DNA of 64,000 nucleotides from Streptomyces sp. TP-A0356 (GCF_001417775.1 NZ_BBZJ01000016.1:186001-250000); one strand, 5' to 3'. Counted from the stretch's first letter, positions 1 to 10,761 are shown. Numbers and translations are program-made. Notes: generated from the letters alone by a model not told the origin.

Positions 1-707
1 GTGAGCGCGGGCAGGATCGAACCGCCCATGTCGTGCACGGAGTTCGCGTCCTCCGCGTCCCGCTGGAGCGCCTCGATCAGCGCCTTGGTGGTGAAGATGT
101 AGTTGCCCATCGAGGCGAACACGCACTCGGGGTCGTCCGGCAGGCCGGGCGGATCGGCGGGCTTCTCCAGGAAGCGCTCCACGGTCTGGGCGTCCGAGCC
201 GGGGCTGATCACACCGAACGACGAGGACTCCACGCGCGGCACCCGTATCCCCGCGACGGTCACGCCCGCGCCGCTGTCGATGTGCTGGGCGAGCATCTGC
301 CGGGGATCCATGCGGTAGACGTGGTCGGCGCCGAACACCGCCACGTACTCCGGCCGTTCGTCGTAGACGAGGTTCAGCGACTGCAGGATCGCGTCGGCAC
401 TGCCCAGGTACCAGCGGGGGCCGAGCCGCTGCTGGGCCGGCACGGGCGTGATGTAGTTGCCGAGCAGGCTGGACATCCGCCAGGTCGTGGTGATGTGCCG
501 GTCCAGCGAGTGCGACTTGTACTGCGTGAGCACGCAGATGCGCAGGATGTCGGCGTTGACGAGGTTGGACAGGACGAAGTCGACGAGGCGGTAGGTTCCG
601 CCGAAGGTCACGGCCGGTTTCGCGCGGTCCGCGGTCAGCGGCATCAGCCGCTTCCCCTCCCCGCCGGCCAGTACGATTCCCAGCACCGAAGGTCCACCGC
701 GCCGCAT
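1..707 (-). CDS. glgC: glucose-1-phosphate adenylyltransferase, 3' end outside window
   Basis: Makes ADP-glucose from glucose-1-phosphate and ATP, the activated donor for glycogen and maltosyl-phosphate synthesis in the cytoplasm. The first 235 residues are visible. Near the start is the nucleotidyltransferase signature [13 protein letters not shown], followed by [21 protein letters not shown] and [12 protein letters not shown], all hallmarks of GlgC. Family length is about 400 residues, so roughly the C-terminal 40 percent (the left-handed beta-helix region) lies beyond the left edge. The ATG at 707-705 gives the expected N-terminus. It lies 45 bp downstream of glgA on the same strand, so the two probably form one glycogen operon. 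Confidence 0.93.
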   Translation of the reverse strand, partial: MRRGGPSVLGIVLAGGEGKRLMPLTADRAKPAVTFGGTYRLVDFVLSNLVNADILRICVLTQYKSHSLDRHITTTWRMSSLLGNYITPVPAQQRLGPRWYLGSADAILQSLNLVYDERPEYVAVFGADHVYRMDPRQMLAQHIDSGAGVTVAGIRVPRVESSSFGVISPGSDAQTVERFLEKPADPPGLPDDPECVFASMGNYIFTTKALIEALQRDAEDANSVHDMGGSILPAL

Positions 708-752
708 GCCGCCGCCCCTCTACGCCCGGTTGTGCCGCTCTCTGCTCAATGA

Positions 753-1904
753 CTACCCCTGTTCGAGGACTTCCTCGTACAGGCGAACCGTGCGGCGGGC
801 CACCGTGTCCCAGCCGAACTCCTCCACCGCCCGCTTCCGTCCCGCCTCGCCCATGCGCTCCGCGGCCTCCGGGTCGCCGAGGACGGCGTCGAGGGCGCGT
901 GCGAGGCGCCCCTCGAAGTCGTCGTCCACGTCCACCAGCAGTCCGGTACGGCCGTCGTCCACGACCTCCGGAATGCCGCCGGTGCGCGAGGCGACCACGG
1001 CCGTGCCGCACGCCATGGCCTCCAGGTTGACGATGCCCAGCGGCTCGTACACCGACGGGCAGACGAAGAGGGCGGCGTGGGTGAGGAGCTGGATCACGTC
1101 GGGACGCGGCAGCATCTTCGGGATCCAGTGGACGCCGCCGCGGCTCCTGCTCAACTCCTCGAAGAGCTCCCGGAACTCGCGGTCGAGCTCGGGAGTGTCC
1201 GGAGCGCCCGCGCACAGCACCACCTGGGCCGCCGGGTCGATGTCCCGTACCGCGCGCAGCAGATGGGGCACGCCCTTCTGGCGGGTGATTCGGCCGACGA
1301 ACAGGACGTACGGGCGGTGGCGGTCGAGACCGATGCGGGCGAGGACGTCCGTGTCGTGGTCCGGCCGGTAGAGGGTGGTGTCGATGCCGTTGTGCACGAC
1401 GTGGACCCGCGCCGGGTCGAGGGCCGGATAGCAGCCCAGGATGTCGTCGCGCATGGCGCCGGAGACCGCGATCACGGCGTCCGCGGCCTCGATCGCGGTG
1501 CGCTCGGCCCAGCTGGAGAGGGCGTATCCGCCGCCGAGTTGCTCGGCCTTCCAGGGACGCAGCGGCTCCAGCGAGTGGGCGGTCATCACATGCGGGACGC
1601 CGTACAGCAGCTTGCCGAGGTGGCCGGCGAGATTGGCGTACCAGGTGTGCGAGTGGATCAGCTCTCGGCCTTCGAGGGCGGCGACCATGGAGAGGTCCAC
1701 GGAGAAGGTGCGCAGGGCGTCGTTGGCGGTGTCGAGGGTGGGCCACGGCCGGTGACGTACGACGCCGCCCGCACCGCCCTCGCCCCAGCAGTGCACGTCC
1801 AGGTCCGTGAGCGAGCCCAATTCCCGGGCGAGGAACTCGACATGGACGCCCGCACCGCCGTACACGTCCGGCGGGTACTCCCGGGTCAGCAGTCCCACAC
1901 GCAC
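753..1904 (-). CDS. glgA: glycogen synthase / ADP-glucose glucosyltransferase (GT4)
   Basis: A 383-residue GT-B retaining glycosyltransferase of the actinobacterial GlgA (GlgM-like) type. In mycobacterial relatives this family forms maltose-1-phosphate from ADP-glucose and glucose-1-phosphate; classical naming is glycogen synthase. Visible features are the N-terminal LTREYPPDVYGGAGVHVE loop, the VHVVHNGID segment, the acceptor/donor domain junction VLFVGRITRQKGV, and the C-terminal EPLGIVNLEAMACGTAVV block with the E-x7-E motif of GT4 enzymes. Length fits the short actinobacterial form. It lies directly upstream of glgC, its substrate supplier, on the same strand. Whether the product is an alpha-1,4-glucan or maltose-1-phosphate cannot be told from the sequence. 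Confidence 0.92.
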   Translation of the reverse strand: MRVGLLTREYPPDVYGGAGVHVEFLARELGSLTDLDVHCWGEGGAGGVVRHRPWPTLDTANDALRTFSVDLSMVAALEGRELIHSHTWYANLAGHLGKLLYGVPHVMTAHSLEPLRPWKAEQLGGGYALSSWAERTAIEAADAVIAVSGAMRDDILGCYPALDPARVHVVHNGIDTTLYRPDHDTDVLARIGLDRHRPYVLFVGRITRQKGVPHLLRAVRDIDPAAQVVLCAGAPDTPELDREFRELFEELSRSRGGVHWIPKMLPRPDVIQLLTHAALFVCPSVYEPLGIVNLEAMACGTAVVASRTGGIPEVVDDGRTGLLVDVDDDFEGRLARALDAVLGDPEAAERMGEAGRKRAVEEFGWDTVARRTVRLYEEVLEQG

Positions 1905-1979
1905 CCGGTACCCCCTGTCTCAGCGGTCGCTTCCCACATGGTCACCCAGATGCGGCGGTTGGGGAAGACCGCCCGTGCT

Positions 1980-2795
1980 TCAACCGCGCAGCGGCGGGCG
2001 GTCGAAGCAGCAGTCGCCGCACAGGCCGCCGCCGGGCAGCCGGTAGTAGAGGCAGCAGCTGCGGCGGCGGCCGGTGAGGGGGTCGAGGGTGCCTGCCAGG
2101 TCGGGGTGCGCGAACAGCCCCGCGGCCAGGGCGCGGGCCCGCTCCGCCACCTCCGGGCGCCCTGCCGTGCGCGCCCAGTGGTCGACCATCCGCACGGCGC
2201 CCGCGAGGGCGGAGCCCGCGTTGCCCCGCAACAGGCCTGCGGAGACGCGGTACCGGGAGGTCAGGGCGGTCGCGAGCGGTGCGAGGTGGTCGGCGCGGAC
2301 GACCGTGTCGAGCGACTCGACCGGCAGCGCGCGCACCTCGCTCAGCCACAGGTCGTCCGGCGCGCCGCCGTCCGGATCCCAGTGCAGCAGCCGGGGATCG
2401 AGGTCGGGCAGGCATCCGTACAGGGCGGCGCAGCCGAGGGCGACGGACCACAGCCGGGCGGCCAGGCCCTGGTGGGCGATCGAGGCGGCGACCCGTTCCT
2501 CGGGCGCGCCGAGACTGCGCGCGACCCTGCGGACGCGAACGGTCAGCGGATCCGCACGCGGACCGCAGGGGGCGGCGGGGTGTTCGGGCGCATACGCCCG
2601 CGCGAGGGTCGGCAGGGCGTCCCGGGGCGGCACTCCGGTGTGCAGCACGAAGAAGCCGCCGAGGGCGCCGAGCGCGGCGAGTTCGGGGTCGAGGTCCACG
2701 AACGTCAGTAGTACCCGAGGTCCACGAACGTCAGTAGTACCAAGGTCACCAAGACCCCTAGGTGCTTCCACCAGGGGGGACGCCCAGGGTGTCAC
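1980..2795 (-). CDS. FhuF-like (2Fe-2S) protein with disturbed 5' end
   Basis: The C-terminus carries SCCLYYRLPGGGLCGDCC, the C-C-x10-C-x2-C cluster motif of FhuF-type ferric-siderophore reductases and related (2Fe-2S) proteins. The middle is a helical domain typical of Streptomyces homologues. The coordinates give the full open frame from GTG 2795. The natural start looks like GTG 2749 (AGGGG five bases upstream), reading MTLVLLTFVDL, but a 26-bp tandem duplication (2690-2741) shifts that frame into a TGA at 2707-2705 after 14 codons. Downstream of the duplication the same VLLTFVDLDPEL sequence resumes in the long frame, with GTG 2699 as a possible internal start. Expression may be reduced or reversible by repeat contraction. 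Likely role: cytoplasmic reductive iron release (inference). Confidence 0.75.
   Translation of the reverse strand: MTPWASPLVEAPRGLGDLGTTDVRGPRVLLTFVDLDPELAALGALGGFFVLHTGVPPRDALPTLARAYAPEHPAAPCGPRADPLTVRVRRVARSLGAPEERVAASIAHQGLAARLWSVALGCAALYGCLPDLDPRLLHWDPDGGAPDDLWLSEVRALPVESLDTVVRADHLAPLATALTSRYRVSAGLLRGNAGSALAGAVRMVDHWARTAGRPEVAERARALAAGLFAHPDLAGTLDPLTGRRRSCCLYYRLPGGGLCGDCCFDRPPLRG
2690..2741. repeat. 26-bp perfect tandem duplication
   Basis: Positions 2690-2715 and 2716-2741 are identical 26-mers. The copy number changes the reading frame (26 is not a multiple of 3) at the start of the FhuF-like gene on the minus strand. Confidence 0.95.
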
Positions 2796-2962
2796 CCCTC
2801 TCGGGGAGGACGGGACACCCTCAGTACTACACCGGCAGTATGACCCAATGCCTGCTCAGGGACGACGACGGGAAGAGCGCCGCACGGCATTGTGTCGACC
2901 ATGGAAGAAGACCGTTCGCCGCGCCGGGCTCCCCGCCCCGGCCCGACGCAGAGGAGCCGCTC

Positions 2963-5220
<2,258 letters not shown>

Positions 5221-5420
5221 TCAGGAGGGGCAAAAGTAAGGGCTGCGAAGAAGGCGTGACAAGACGGCAATCGGCCGCTCGGGAGCGCCAACTGACCGGG
5301 AATCGCCCCCCGTTGCGACCACGGGGAACGACTGAGGCGGCCGGGGCCGGTTGTGCGTACTCCTTACCGGGACATCCGGATGTGCGGTGCGGCGTACCGG
5401 CACGTCAGGATGGTTACGGG

Positions 5421-5480
5421 GCAATACTGACGAGCACCGACGAGCACTGACCACCACTGACGAGCACTGACGAGCACGAC
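5421..5480. repeat. 10-bp tandem repeats, consensus CGAGCACTGA
   Basis: Consecutive 10-mers at 5431, 5441, 5451, 5461 and 5471, plus a partial one at 5421, match CGAGCACTGA with 0 to 3 changes. The period is exactly 10 bp, one helical turn. They lie 75-130 bp upstream of gnd, in the divergent promoter region shared with the wall hydrolase. Confidence 0.85.
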
Positions 5481-5553
5481 CGGCACCCCACCGAGGATGT
5501 CTTCAGGACCGAACCGGCACCGCCGGTTCCAGGACCTCTAGGAGCCAACCGCC

Positions 5554-6993
5554 ATGAGCACTTCAGCCCAGATCGGCGTCACGGGTCTCGCGGTCATGGG
5601 CCGCAACCTCGCCCGCAACTTCGCGCGCCACGGCTATGCGGTCGCCCTGCACAACCGGACCGCGTCACGGACGCACGAGCTCGTGAAGGAATTCGGACAC
5701 GAAGGCGACTTCGTTCCCACCGAGACCCCGGAGGACTTCGTGGCGGCGCTGGAGCGCCCCCGCCGCCTGATGATCATGGTGAAGGCGGGCGCGCCGACCG
5801 ACGCGGTGATCCAGGAGTTCGCCCCGCTCCTGGAGCCCGGCGACATGATCATCGACGGCGGCAACGCGCACTTCGCGGACACCCGCCGCCGGGAGAAGGA
5901 GCTGCGCGAGCAGGGCATCCACTTCGTCGGCACGGGCGTCTCCGGCGGCGAGGAGGGCGCGTTGCACGGGCCGAGCATCATGCCGGGCGGCTCGAAGGAG
6001 TCGTACGAATCCCTCGGCCCGATGCTGGAGAAGATCGCCGCGAACGCGAAGGACGGGGCCCCGTGCGTCACGCACGTCGGCCCGGACGGCGCCGGCCACT
6101 TCGTGAAGATGGTCCACAACGGCATCGAGTACGCCGACATGCAGCTGATCGGCGAGGCGTACCAGTTGCTGCGCGACATCGCCGGCTACTCCCCCGCCGA
6201 GATCGCGGAGATCTTCCGCACCTGGAACACCGGCCGACTGGACTCGTACCTGATCGAGATCACGGCGGAGGTGCTCTCCCAGGTGGACGAGGCGACGGGC
6301 AAGCCCTTCGTGGACGTGGTCCAGGACCAGGCGGAGCAGAAGGGAACCGGCCGCTGGACGGTGCAGATCGCGCTGGATCTGGGCGTACCGGTCTCCGGGA
6401 TCGCCGAGGCCGTGTTCGCCCGCTCGCTGTCCGGGCACACGGCACTGCGCGAGGCCTCGCGGGGGCTGGCCGGTCCGAAGCCGGCACCGCTGGACAAGGA
6501 GGAGGCCGCGGCCTTCGCCGACCGCGTGGAGCAGGCGCTGTACGCCTCCAAGATCGTGTCGTACACACAGGGCTTCCACGAGATCGCGGCAGGCAGCGAG
6601 GAGTACGACTGGAACATCGACCTCGGCAGGATCGCCTCCATCTGGCGCGGCGGCTGCATCATCCGCGCGGCCTTCCTCGACCGCATTCGCGCCGCGTACG
6701 ACGCCCGCCCGGACCTGCCGAGCCTGCTGTCGGACGAGACCTTCGCACGAGAGATCGGGGAGGCGCAGGACGACTGGCGCGAGGTCCTCGCGGCGGCGAC
6801 CCGCCAGGGCGTCCCGACGCCCGGTTTCGCCGCGGCGCTCGCCTACTACGACGCCCTGCGCGCCGAACGGCTGCCCGCCGCGCTCACCCAGGCACAGCGG
6901 GACTTCTTCGGCGCACACACCTACCGGCGGACGGACCGCGACGGCTCGTACCACACGCTGTGGGGCGGGGACCGGTCGGAGGTCAGGGCGTAG
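5554..6993 (+). CDS. gnd: NADP-dependent 6-phosphogluconate dehydrogenase (decarboxylating)
   Basis: Converts 6-phosphogluconate to ribulose-5-phosphate and CO2, yielding NADPH in the pentose phosphate pathway. The 479-residue length fits the long dimeric form. Visible are the NADP-binding N-terminus IGVTGLAVMGRNLARN followed by LHNRTASRT, the signature IDGGNAHFADT, the substrate motif VGTGVSGGEEGALHGPSIMP, the catalytic-region FVKMVHNGIEY, and the C-terminal TYRRTDRDGSYHTLWG. RBS AGGAG lies about 10 bases before the ATG. The gene is monocistronic, closed by a strong hairpin at 7017-7054. Confidence 0.96.
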   Translation: MSTSAQIGVTGLAVMGRNLARNFARHGYAVALHNRTASRTHELVKEFGHEGDFVPTETPEDFVAALERPRRLMIMVKAGAPTDAVIQEFAPLLEPGDMIIDGGNAHFADTRRREKELREQGIHFVGTGVSGGEEGALHGPSIMPGGSKESYESLGPMLEKIAANAKDGAPCVTHVGPDGAGHFVKMVHNGIEYADMQLIGEAYQLLRDIAGYSPAEIAEIFRTWNTGRLDSYLIEITAEVLSQVDEATGKPFVDVVQDQAEQKGTGRWTVQIALDLGVPVSGIAEAVFARSLSGHTALREASRGLAGPKPAPLDKEEAAAFADRVEQALYASKIVSYTQGFHEIAAGSEEYDWNIDLGRIASIWRGGCIIRAAFLDRIRAAYDARPDLPSLLSDETFAREIGEAQDDWREVLAAATRQGVPTPGFAAALAYYDALRAERLPAALTQAQRDFFGAHTYRRTDRDGSYHTLWGGDRSEVRA

Positions 6994-7016
6994 CGGGTCC
7001 GCGCACGGCCGACGGA

Positions 7017-7054
7017 CGGCCCGGCGCGAGGGGAGTCCCCTCAGCGCCGGGCCG
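7017..7054. terminator. bidirectional hairpin terminator after gnd
   Basis: An 11-bp perfect stem (CGGCCCGGCGC at 7017-7027, complement at 7044-7054) encloses a second small stem GGGGA/CCCC. It sits between the convergent gnd and proline-rich genes. Confidence 0.85.
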
Positions 7055-7094
7055 CCGCTGTCGTGCCGGCGATGTGTCGCCCGCAAAACCGCTC

Positions 7095-7577
7095 CTAGGA
7101 CAGCGGCGGTCCCGGTTCGGGCTCGGGGACCGGGTCCGGACCCGGCGGCTTCGGAATCGGGGACGGGGGCGGCTGGGGGCCGGGGCCCGGCTCCGGAGCG
7201 GGTCCCGGCTCCGGCACGGGCTGCGGACGGTCGGGGCCCGGACCAGGCACGGGGCCCGGCCCCGGCGGTGTGGGCCCCGGTACGGGGGGCGTGGGAGGCG
7301 GTCCCGGCGGTGTGGGCCCCGGCGCGGGGGGCGTGGGAGGCGGTCCCGGCGGCACGGGTTCCGGTCCCGGCGGCACGGGTTGCGGTCCCGGCGGTGTGGG
7401 TTCCGGTCCCGGCGCGGGGGGCGTGGGAGGCGGTCCCGGCGGCACGGGTTCCGGTCCCGGCGGCACGGGTTGCGGCCCCGGCGCGGGGCCCGGTTCGGGG
7501 GTCGGCTCCGGTCCCGGGGTCGGTCCCGGTCCGGGGGGCGGTCCCGGCTGCGCGGGATCGGGGAACGGATGCGTCAT
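7095..7577 (-). CDS. proline-rich low-complexity protein
   Basis: A 160-residue protein made almost entirely of Pro, Gly, Glu, Val and Thr in PGP-x-P type units such as PPGPEPVPPGPPPTPP; proline is about half of all residues. There is no signal peptide, no membrane segment and no Cys. The coding DNA contains a 65-bp perfect direct repeat (7321-7385 and 7411-7475, period 90 bp), so it expands and contracts by slippage. The ATG at 7577 starts MTHPFPDPAQPG. The minus-strand frame is preferred because it has a plausible start and stop; the opposite strand would read as Gly-rich. It may be an extended polyproline rod or structural protein. Function unknown. Confidence 0.6.
   Translation of the reverse strand: MTHPFPDPAQPGPPPGPGPTPGPEPTPEPGPAPGPQPVPPGPEPVPPGPPPTPPAPGPEPTPPGPQPVPPGPEPVPPGPPPTPPAPGPTPPGPPPTPPVPGPTPPGPGPVPGPGPDRPQPVPEPGPAPEPGPGPQPPPSPIPKPPGPDPVPEPEPGPPLS
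7321..7475. repeat. 65-bp direct repeat, 90-bp period
   Basis: 7321-7385 and 7411-7475 are identical and encode the same proline-rich block twice; shorter GGTCCCGGCGG units flank them across about 7250-7540. Confidence 0.9.
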
Positions 7578-7683
7578 CGTGTCCTCCAGCCAGTTGCTGC
7601 ATCGGCCCTGGACTTGTCCCCCGGGTACCCGACCGCCGCACCGGCACTCACCCCGTCGCGGGACGGGGTGGGCCCGGGTGGGC

Positions 7684-8358
7684 TCAGGCCGGCCACGCGC
7701 GGCCGGGCCCGCCGACGGTGCCGGACGCCGCCGCAGCCGCCGCCGCGAGTCCCGGACCGGGACTCGACAGCACCGGCACCGCGGTCGTGGTCAGGTACCG
7801 CGCCGGAGCCATGGACGCCTGGGCGAGGACGATCGCGTCGGCGCCCGTGACCATGTCGGCGGCATCGGCCACCGCGCGGACGTAGCCGTCGATGTCGCCG
7901 GCCTCGAACCGGTCCCACGCGCCCGGGACGAGCAACGTGCGTACGTCGACGGACCGCCCCGCTGCCTCGTCCTGGATCAGGGCGACCGTCGGCTCGAGGG
8001 TGCTCTCCAGCGCGGCGAGCACCACGATGCGCGTGCCCGCCGCCACCGCGGCGGCGGCCATCGGCCGGTCCACCCGCAGCACGGGCACGCCGACGCCCGC
8101 ACGCTCGGCGATCGCGCCGATGGTCGAGCAGGTGCAGAGCACGGCGCGGGCACCTGCCGCGACGGCCTGGCCAAGGGTCTCCCGGACGTCGTCGGCGACG
8201 GCGTCCGGGCCCTGCGCACGGGCACGCTCCAGCAACTCCTCGGCCACCAAGTGCGTCAGTTCCAGCCCGGGATGGTCCTCGTCGCGCAGGGACTCGAAGA
8301 CGGGGATGTGCACGGGCGAGGTGTGGAGCAGGAGGAGCGGCCCGGCGTACGAGGTCAT
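7684..8358 (-). CDS. aspartate/glutamate racemase-family protein
   Basis: A 224-residue protein of the Asp/Glu/hydantoin racemase superfamily, which uses one or two cysteines to move a proton. Visible are the N-terminal LLLLHTSPVHIPVFESL, the first cysteine motif AVLCTCSTIGAIAE (residues about 93-106) and the C-terminal-half block DAIVLAQASMAPA. The second half contains no cysteine: where two-base racemases have the second catalytic Cys, this protein has Ala/Ser. It may thus be a one-base isomerase, a decarboxylase-like enzyme, or not a racemase. It lies 38 bp downstream of panD on the same strand, suggesting a shared transcript and an aspartate/beta-alanine link (inference). Confidence 0.75.
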   Translation of the reverse strand: MTSYAGPLLLLHTSPVHIPVFESLRDEDHPGLELTHLVAEELLERARAQGPDAVADDVRETLGQAVAAGARAVLCTCSTIGAIAERAGVGVPVLRVDRPMAAAAVAAGTRIVVLAALESTLEPTVALIQDEAAGRSVDVRTLLVPGAWDRFEAGDIDGYVRAVADAADMVTGADAIVLAQASMAPARYLTTTAVPVLSSPGPGLAAAAAAASGTVGGPGRAWPA

Positions 8359-8396
8359 CGACCCTGCCTTTCGGTCGGGTGGTGTCGGTCAGGTGG

Positions 8397-8816
8397 TCAG
8401 GCCGTGACGGCCTGCGGGCTGCGCTCCTGGTCCGAGCCCGGTACCGGGGCGGACGGGTCGGCGCCCAGGGCCACGATCCGGTTGTCGGCGTCCACGTGCA
8501 CGACCCGCGGCCGCAGCGCGCGTGCCTCGGCGTCGGAGACCTGGGCATAGCTGATGATGATCACCAGGTCGCCGGGGTGGACGAGATGGGCCGCGGCGCC
8601 GTTGATCCCGATGACACCGGACCCACGCTCGCCCTCGATGACGTACGTCTCCAGGCGGGCGCCATTGGTGACGTCGACGATATGGACGAGCTCACCGGCC
8701 AGCAGGTCAGCGGCGTCGAGGAGGTCGGCGTCGATGGTCACGGATCCGACGTAGTGCAGATCGGCCTGGGTGACGGTGGCACGGTGAATCTTGGACTTGA
8801 ATACTGTACGAAACAC
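8397..8816 (-). CDS. panD: aspartate 1-decarboxylase
   Basis: Decarboxylates L-aspartate to beta-alanine for pantothenate and CoA synthesis. It is a pyruvoyl enzyme made by self-cleavage of a proenzyme. The cleavage site Gly24-Ser25 is seen in HYVGSVTID; Lys9 in [15 protein letters not shown] and the segment [17 protein letters not shown] complete the family pattern, as does [21 protein letters not shown]. The 139-residue length is normal. The start ATG 8816 has a CGGGAG-like RBS. It is followed 38 bp later by the racemase-family gene. Confidence 0.96.
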   Translation of the reverse strand: MFRTVFKSKIHRATVTQADLHYVGSVTIDADLLDAADLLAGELVHIVDVTNGARLETYVIEGERGSGVIGINGAAAHLVHPGDLVIIISYAQVSDAEARALRPRVVHVDADNRIVALGADPSAPVPGSDQERSPQAVTA

Positions 8817-9204
8817 GAAGAAACTCCCGGTTTGTCTGCTCCCTGCCTGCCTGTGCAGGTCAAGGGCGGTCTTCGGAGGCTACAGCGTCTCGCATGTTCG
8901 GTCGGCTGTGCCCGGTGCTTGAGGACCCGCACTGACCCATTGCCGACCTTTCTGACGCCGCGCCAGTCGAACGCGCACCCGCGTCACGGGGCCTCGGCGC
9001 GCTTCCCGTTCCAATCGGTTCCACCCCCTGGAGAAACGCTTCGACCGGCTGAGCGAGGGACACGGCGTAGCGCTCGTCGAAGAGGGGAACACCGATATGC
9101 CGCGCTTCTGATGCGGGGAGGTATGGCTCGCGTACACATGACTGACAAGAAGCTGTCACACGTGGACAGGAATGCGAGTCCGGCGGGTGCCCGTTCCGAC
9201 TGGC
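8817..9204. other. 388-bp divergent intergenic region
   Basis: Lies between panD (minus) and the LLM gene (plus) and should contain both promoters. No convincing small ORF, hairpin or repeat was seen. Confidence 0.6.
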
Positions 9205-10128
9205 ATGACTGTTGGAGTAGCACTCAACGCCTCCGGCGCGCAGAACCAGGTCGACGCCAGCGTGCAGCTGGCCCAGGAGGCCGCGGCCGCCGGTCTGCGG
9301 TCGGCCTGGTTCGGCCAGACGTTCGGCGCGGACTCACCCCAGCTCGCCGCGATCGTCGGGCGCGCGGTGCCCGGACTGCATGTGGGCACCTCGGCGATCC
9401 CCGTCTTCGGCCGGCACCCACTGCTCGTCTCCAGCCAGGCCCAGACCGCGCAGGCCGCGACGCACGGCCGCTACCACCTCGGTCTGGCCCTGGGCACCAA
9501 GCTGCTGACGGAGACCGGCTTCGGCCTGCCCTTCGAGCGCCCCATCGCCCGCCTGCGTGAATTCCTCACCGCGCTACGGCAGTTGACGGAGACCGGCACG
9601 GCGGACTTCCACGGTGAGCTGCTCACCGCCACCACCCCGGTCCCGGCACGGGTACCGGGCGCCGAGAGCGGCGTCCCCGTGCTGGTCGCCGCGATGGGGC
9701 CGCAGGCGCTGCGGGTCAGCGGGGAGCTGGCGGACGGGATCCTGCCGTATCTGGCGGGCCCGCGTGCCCTGGCGGAACACATCGTCCCCGCACTGACCGC
9801 CGCGGCGGAGGCCGCCGGCCGTCCCGCGCCCAGGATCGTGGCCCTGGTGCCCGGGGTGGTGACGGACGACGTGGATTCGGTGCGGGCGAAGGCCACCGAC
9901 AGCCTCGCGTTCTACGAACAGATCCCGTCCTACGCCCGGGTCATCGAACTCTCCGGCGGCCGCCGGGCCGCCGACGTGGCCGTGATCGGCAACGAGAAGG
10001 CGGTCGAAGCGGAAGTACGACGTTACCGCGACGCCGGCGCGACCGAGGTCGTGTTCTCGGGCACCGAGATCGCGGGAGAGGCGGATCGCCGTCGCACGTG
10101 GGCACTCCTCGGCGAACTGGCCGGCTGA
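9205..10128 (+). CDS. F420-dependent LLM class oxidoreductase (TIGR03564-like)
   Basis: A 307-residue luciferase-like TIM-barrel enzyme. Visible features are SAWFGQTFGADSPQLAAIVGRAVPG near the start, VGTSAIPVFGRHPL, the LGLALGTKLLTE segment and VPVLVAAMGPQALRVSGELADG, the cofactor-pocket region in F420 LLM proteins resembling mycobacterial MSMEG_4879-type enzymes. The second in-frame start, ATG 9205 (MTVGVALNASGAQ), is chosen because the barrel begins there; upstream in-frame starts add unstructured residues. Substrate unknown. It is a single gene, with decayed sequence after it. Confidence 0.85.
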   Translation: MTVGVALNASGAQNQVDASVQLAQEAAAAGLRSAWFGQTFGADSPQLAAIVGRAVPGLHVGTSAIPVFGRHPLLVSSQAQTAQAATHGRYHLGLALGTKLLTETGFGLPFERPIARLREFLTALRQLTETGTADFHGELLTATTPVPARVPGAESGVPVLVAAMGPQALRVSGELADGILPYLAGPRALAEHIVPALTAAAEAAGRPAPRIVALVPGVVTDDVDSVRAKATDSLAFYEQIPSYARVIELSGGRRAADVAVIGNEKAVEAEVRRYRDAGATEVVFSGTEIAGEADRRRTWALLGELAG

Positions 10129-10384
10129 GTGAGCCCATCGGGCGTCGGCCCGGGCAGATGCCCTGCACCCCTGTGTGAGGCCGAGCCTCGCGTGGCTTGC
10201 CGAGCGCAGTGGCGTCGACGCGGGTAGACCGAGACCGACCGCAAGGTTCCTGACGTGCCGCGCCTACCGCCCTGTGGCGTACCCGTCCTCGGAGCCGTCG
10301 CCCTCGCGCCATACCGGGTGAACAGCCTCGCCGAGTCCAACTGGCCGCGACCAGCTCATCGGCGTTGCCACTCTTCGGCCAGGA

Positions 10385-10516
10385 GTCGGCGAAGATGTGG
10401 AGCGGCTCCTCGGCCCGCCCTGCCGCGTCCTGGACGGCGCGGACCTCGGCGACGGCTGCGCGGGCCTGGTCGGTGTCGTGCGGGGTGACATAGCCGATGT
10501 CGGCGGAGCGACCCAC
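10385..10516 (-). pseudogene. fragment of NtaA/DszA-type LLM monooxygenase
   Basis: The minus strand encodes IGYVTPHDTDQARAAVAE followed by AAGRAEEPLHIFAD. This is nearly the same as LGYVTPHDTEQARAIVAE...AAGRAEEPLHLFGD inside the intact LLM gene at 53831-55036 (about 54168-54293). The similarity stops abruptly on both sides, so this is a roughly 44-residue relic of a paralogue. Confidence 0.8.
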
Positions 10517-10744
10517 CAGTGTTCCGCCGAGAAGACGCCGCACTGCGGCATAGCGCGCGCCGACGCGCAGCCGGGTCTACCCGGACGACTCGGGCCCTGG
10601 CCTGGTGGCGGCACACATAGGCCCAGCGCCCCCACCGCCACGACCGGCACAGCCTGGCGGATGCTCCCGCCGGCCTACCGAACGCCCAGGTCAGCGACGC
10701 ATCCGGCGAGGCGTCAGGTGGCGCAACACTCCAGCAACACCACT

Positions 10745-10759
10745 ATTCCTATCGGATAG
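10745..10759 (+). promoter_or_regulatory. CTATCGGATAG palindrome before GntR gene
   Basis: ATTCCTATCGGATAG lies immediately 5' of the GntR/UTRA gene. The TTCCTATCG core recurs at 17919 before the SfnB-like gene, suggesting a shared sulfur-regulon operator or promoter element. Confidence 0.45.
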
Positions 10760-10761
10760 CT

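Larger units (their letters stand above)
10129..10761. other. 633-bp region of decayed coding sequence
   Basis: No intact gene is supported. It holds a fragment of an NtaA-type monooxygenase (10385-10516, minus) and, at its right end, the TTCCTATCGGATAG promoter element of the GntR gene. The rest is unrecognised. Confidence 0.65.

Noticed and set aside
10129..10384. Possible leader peptide with RVDATALG on the minus strand
   Set aside because: Lacks the H-x-D-L-L-R pattern and Cys position of the real leaders.
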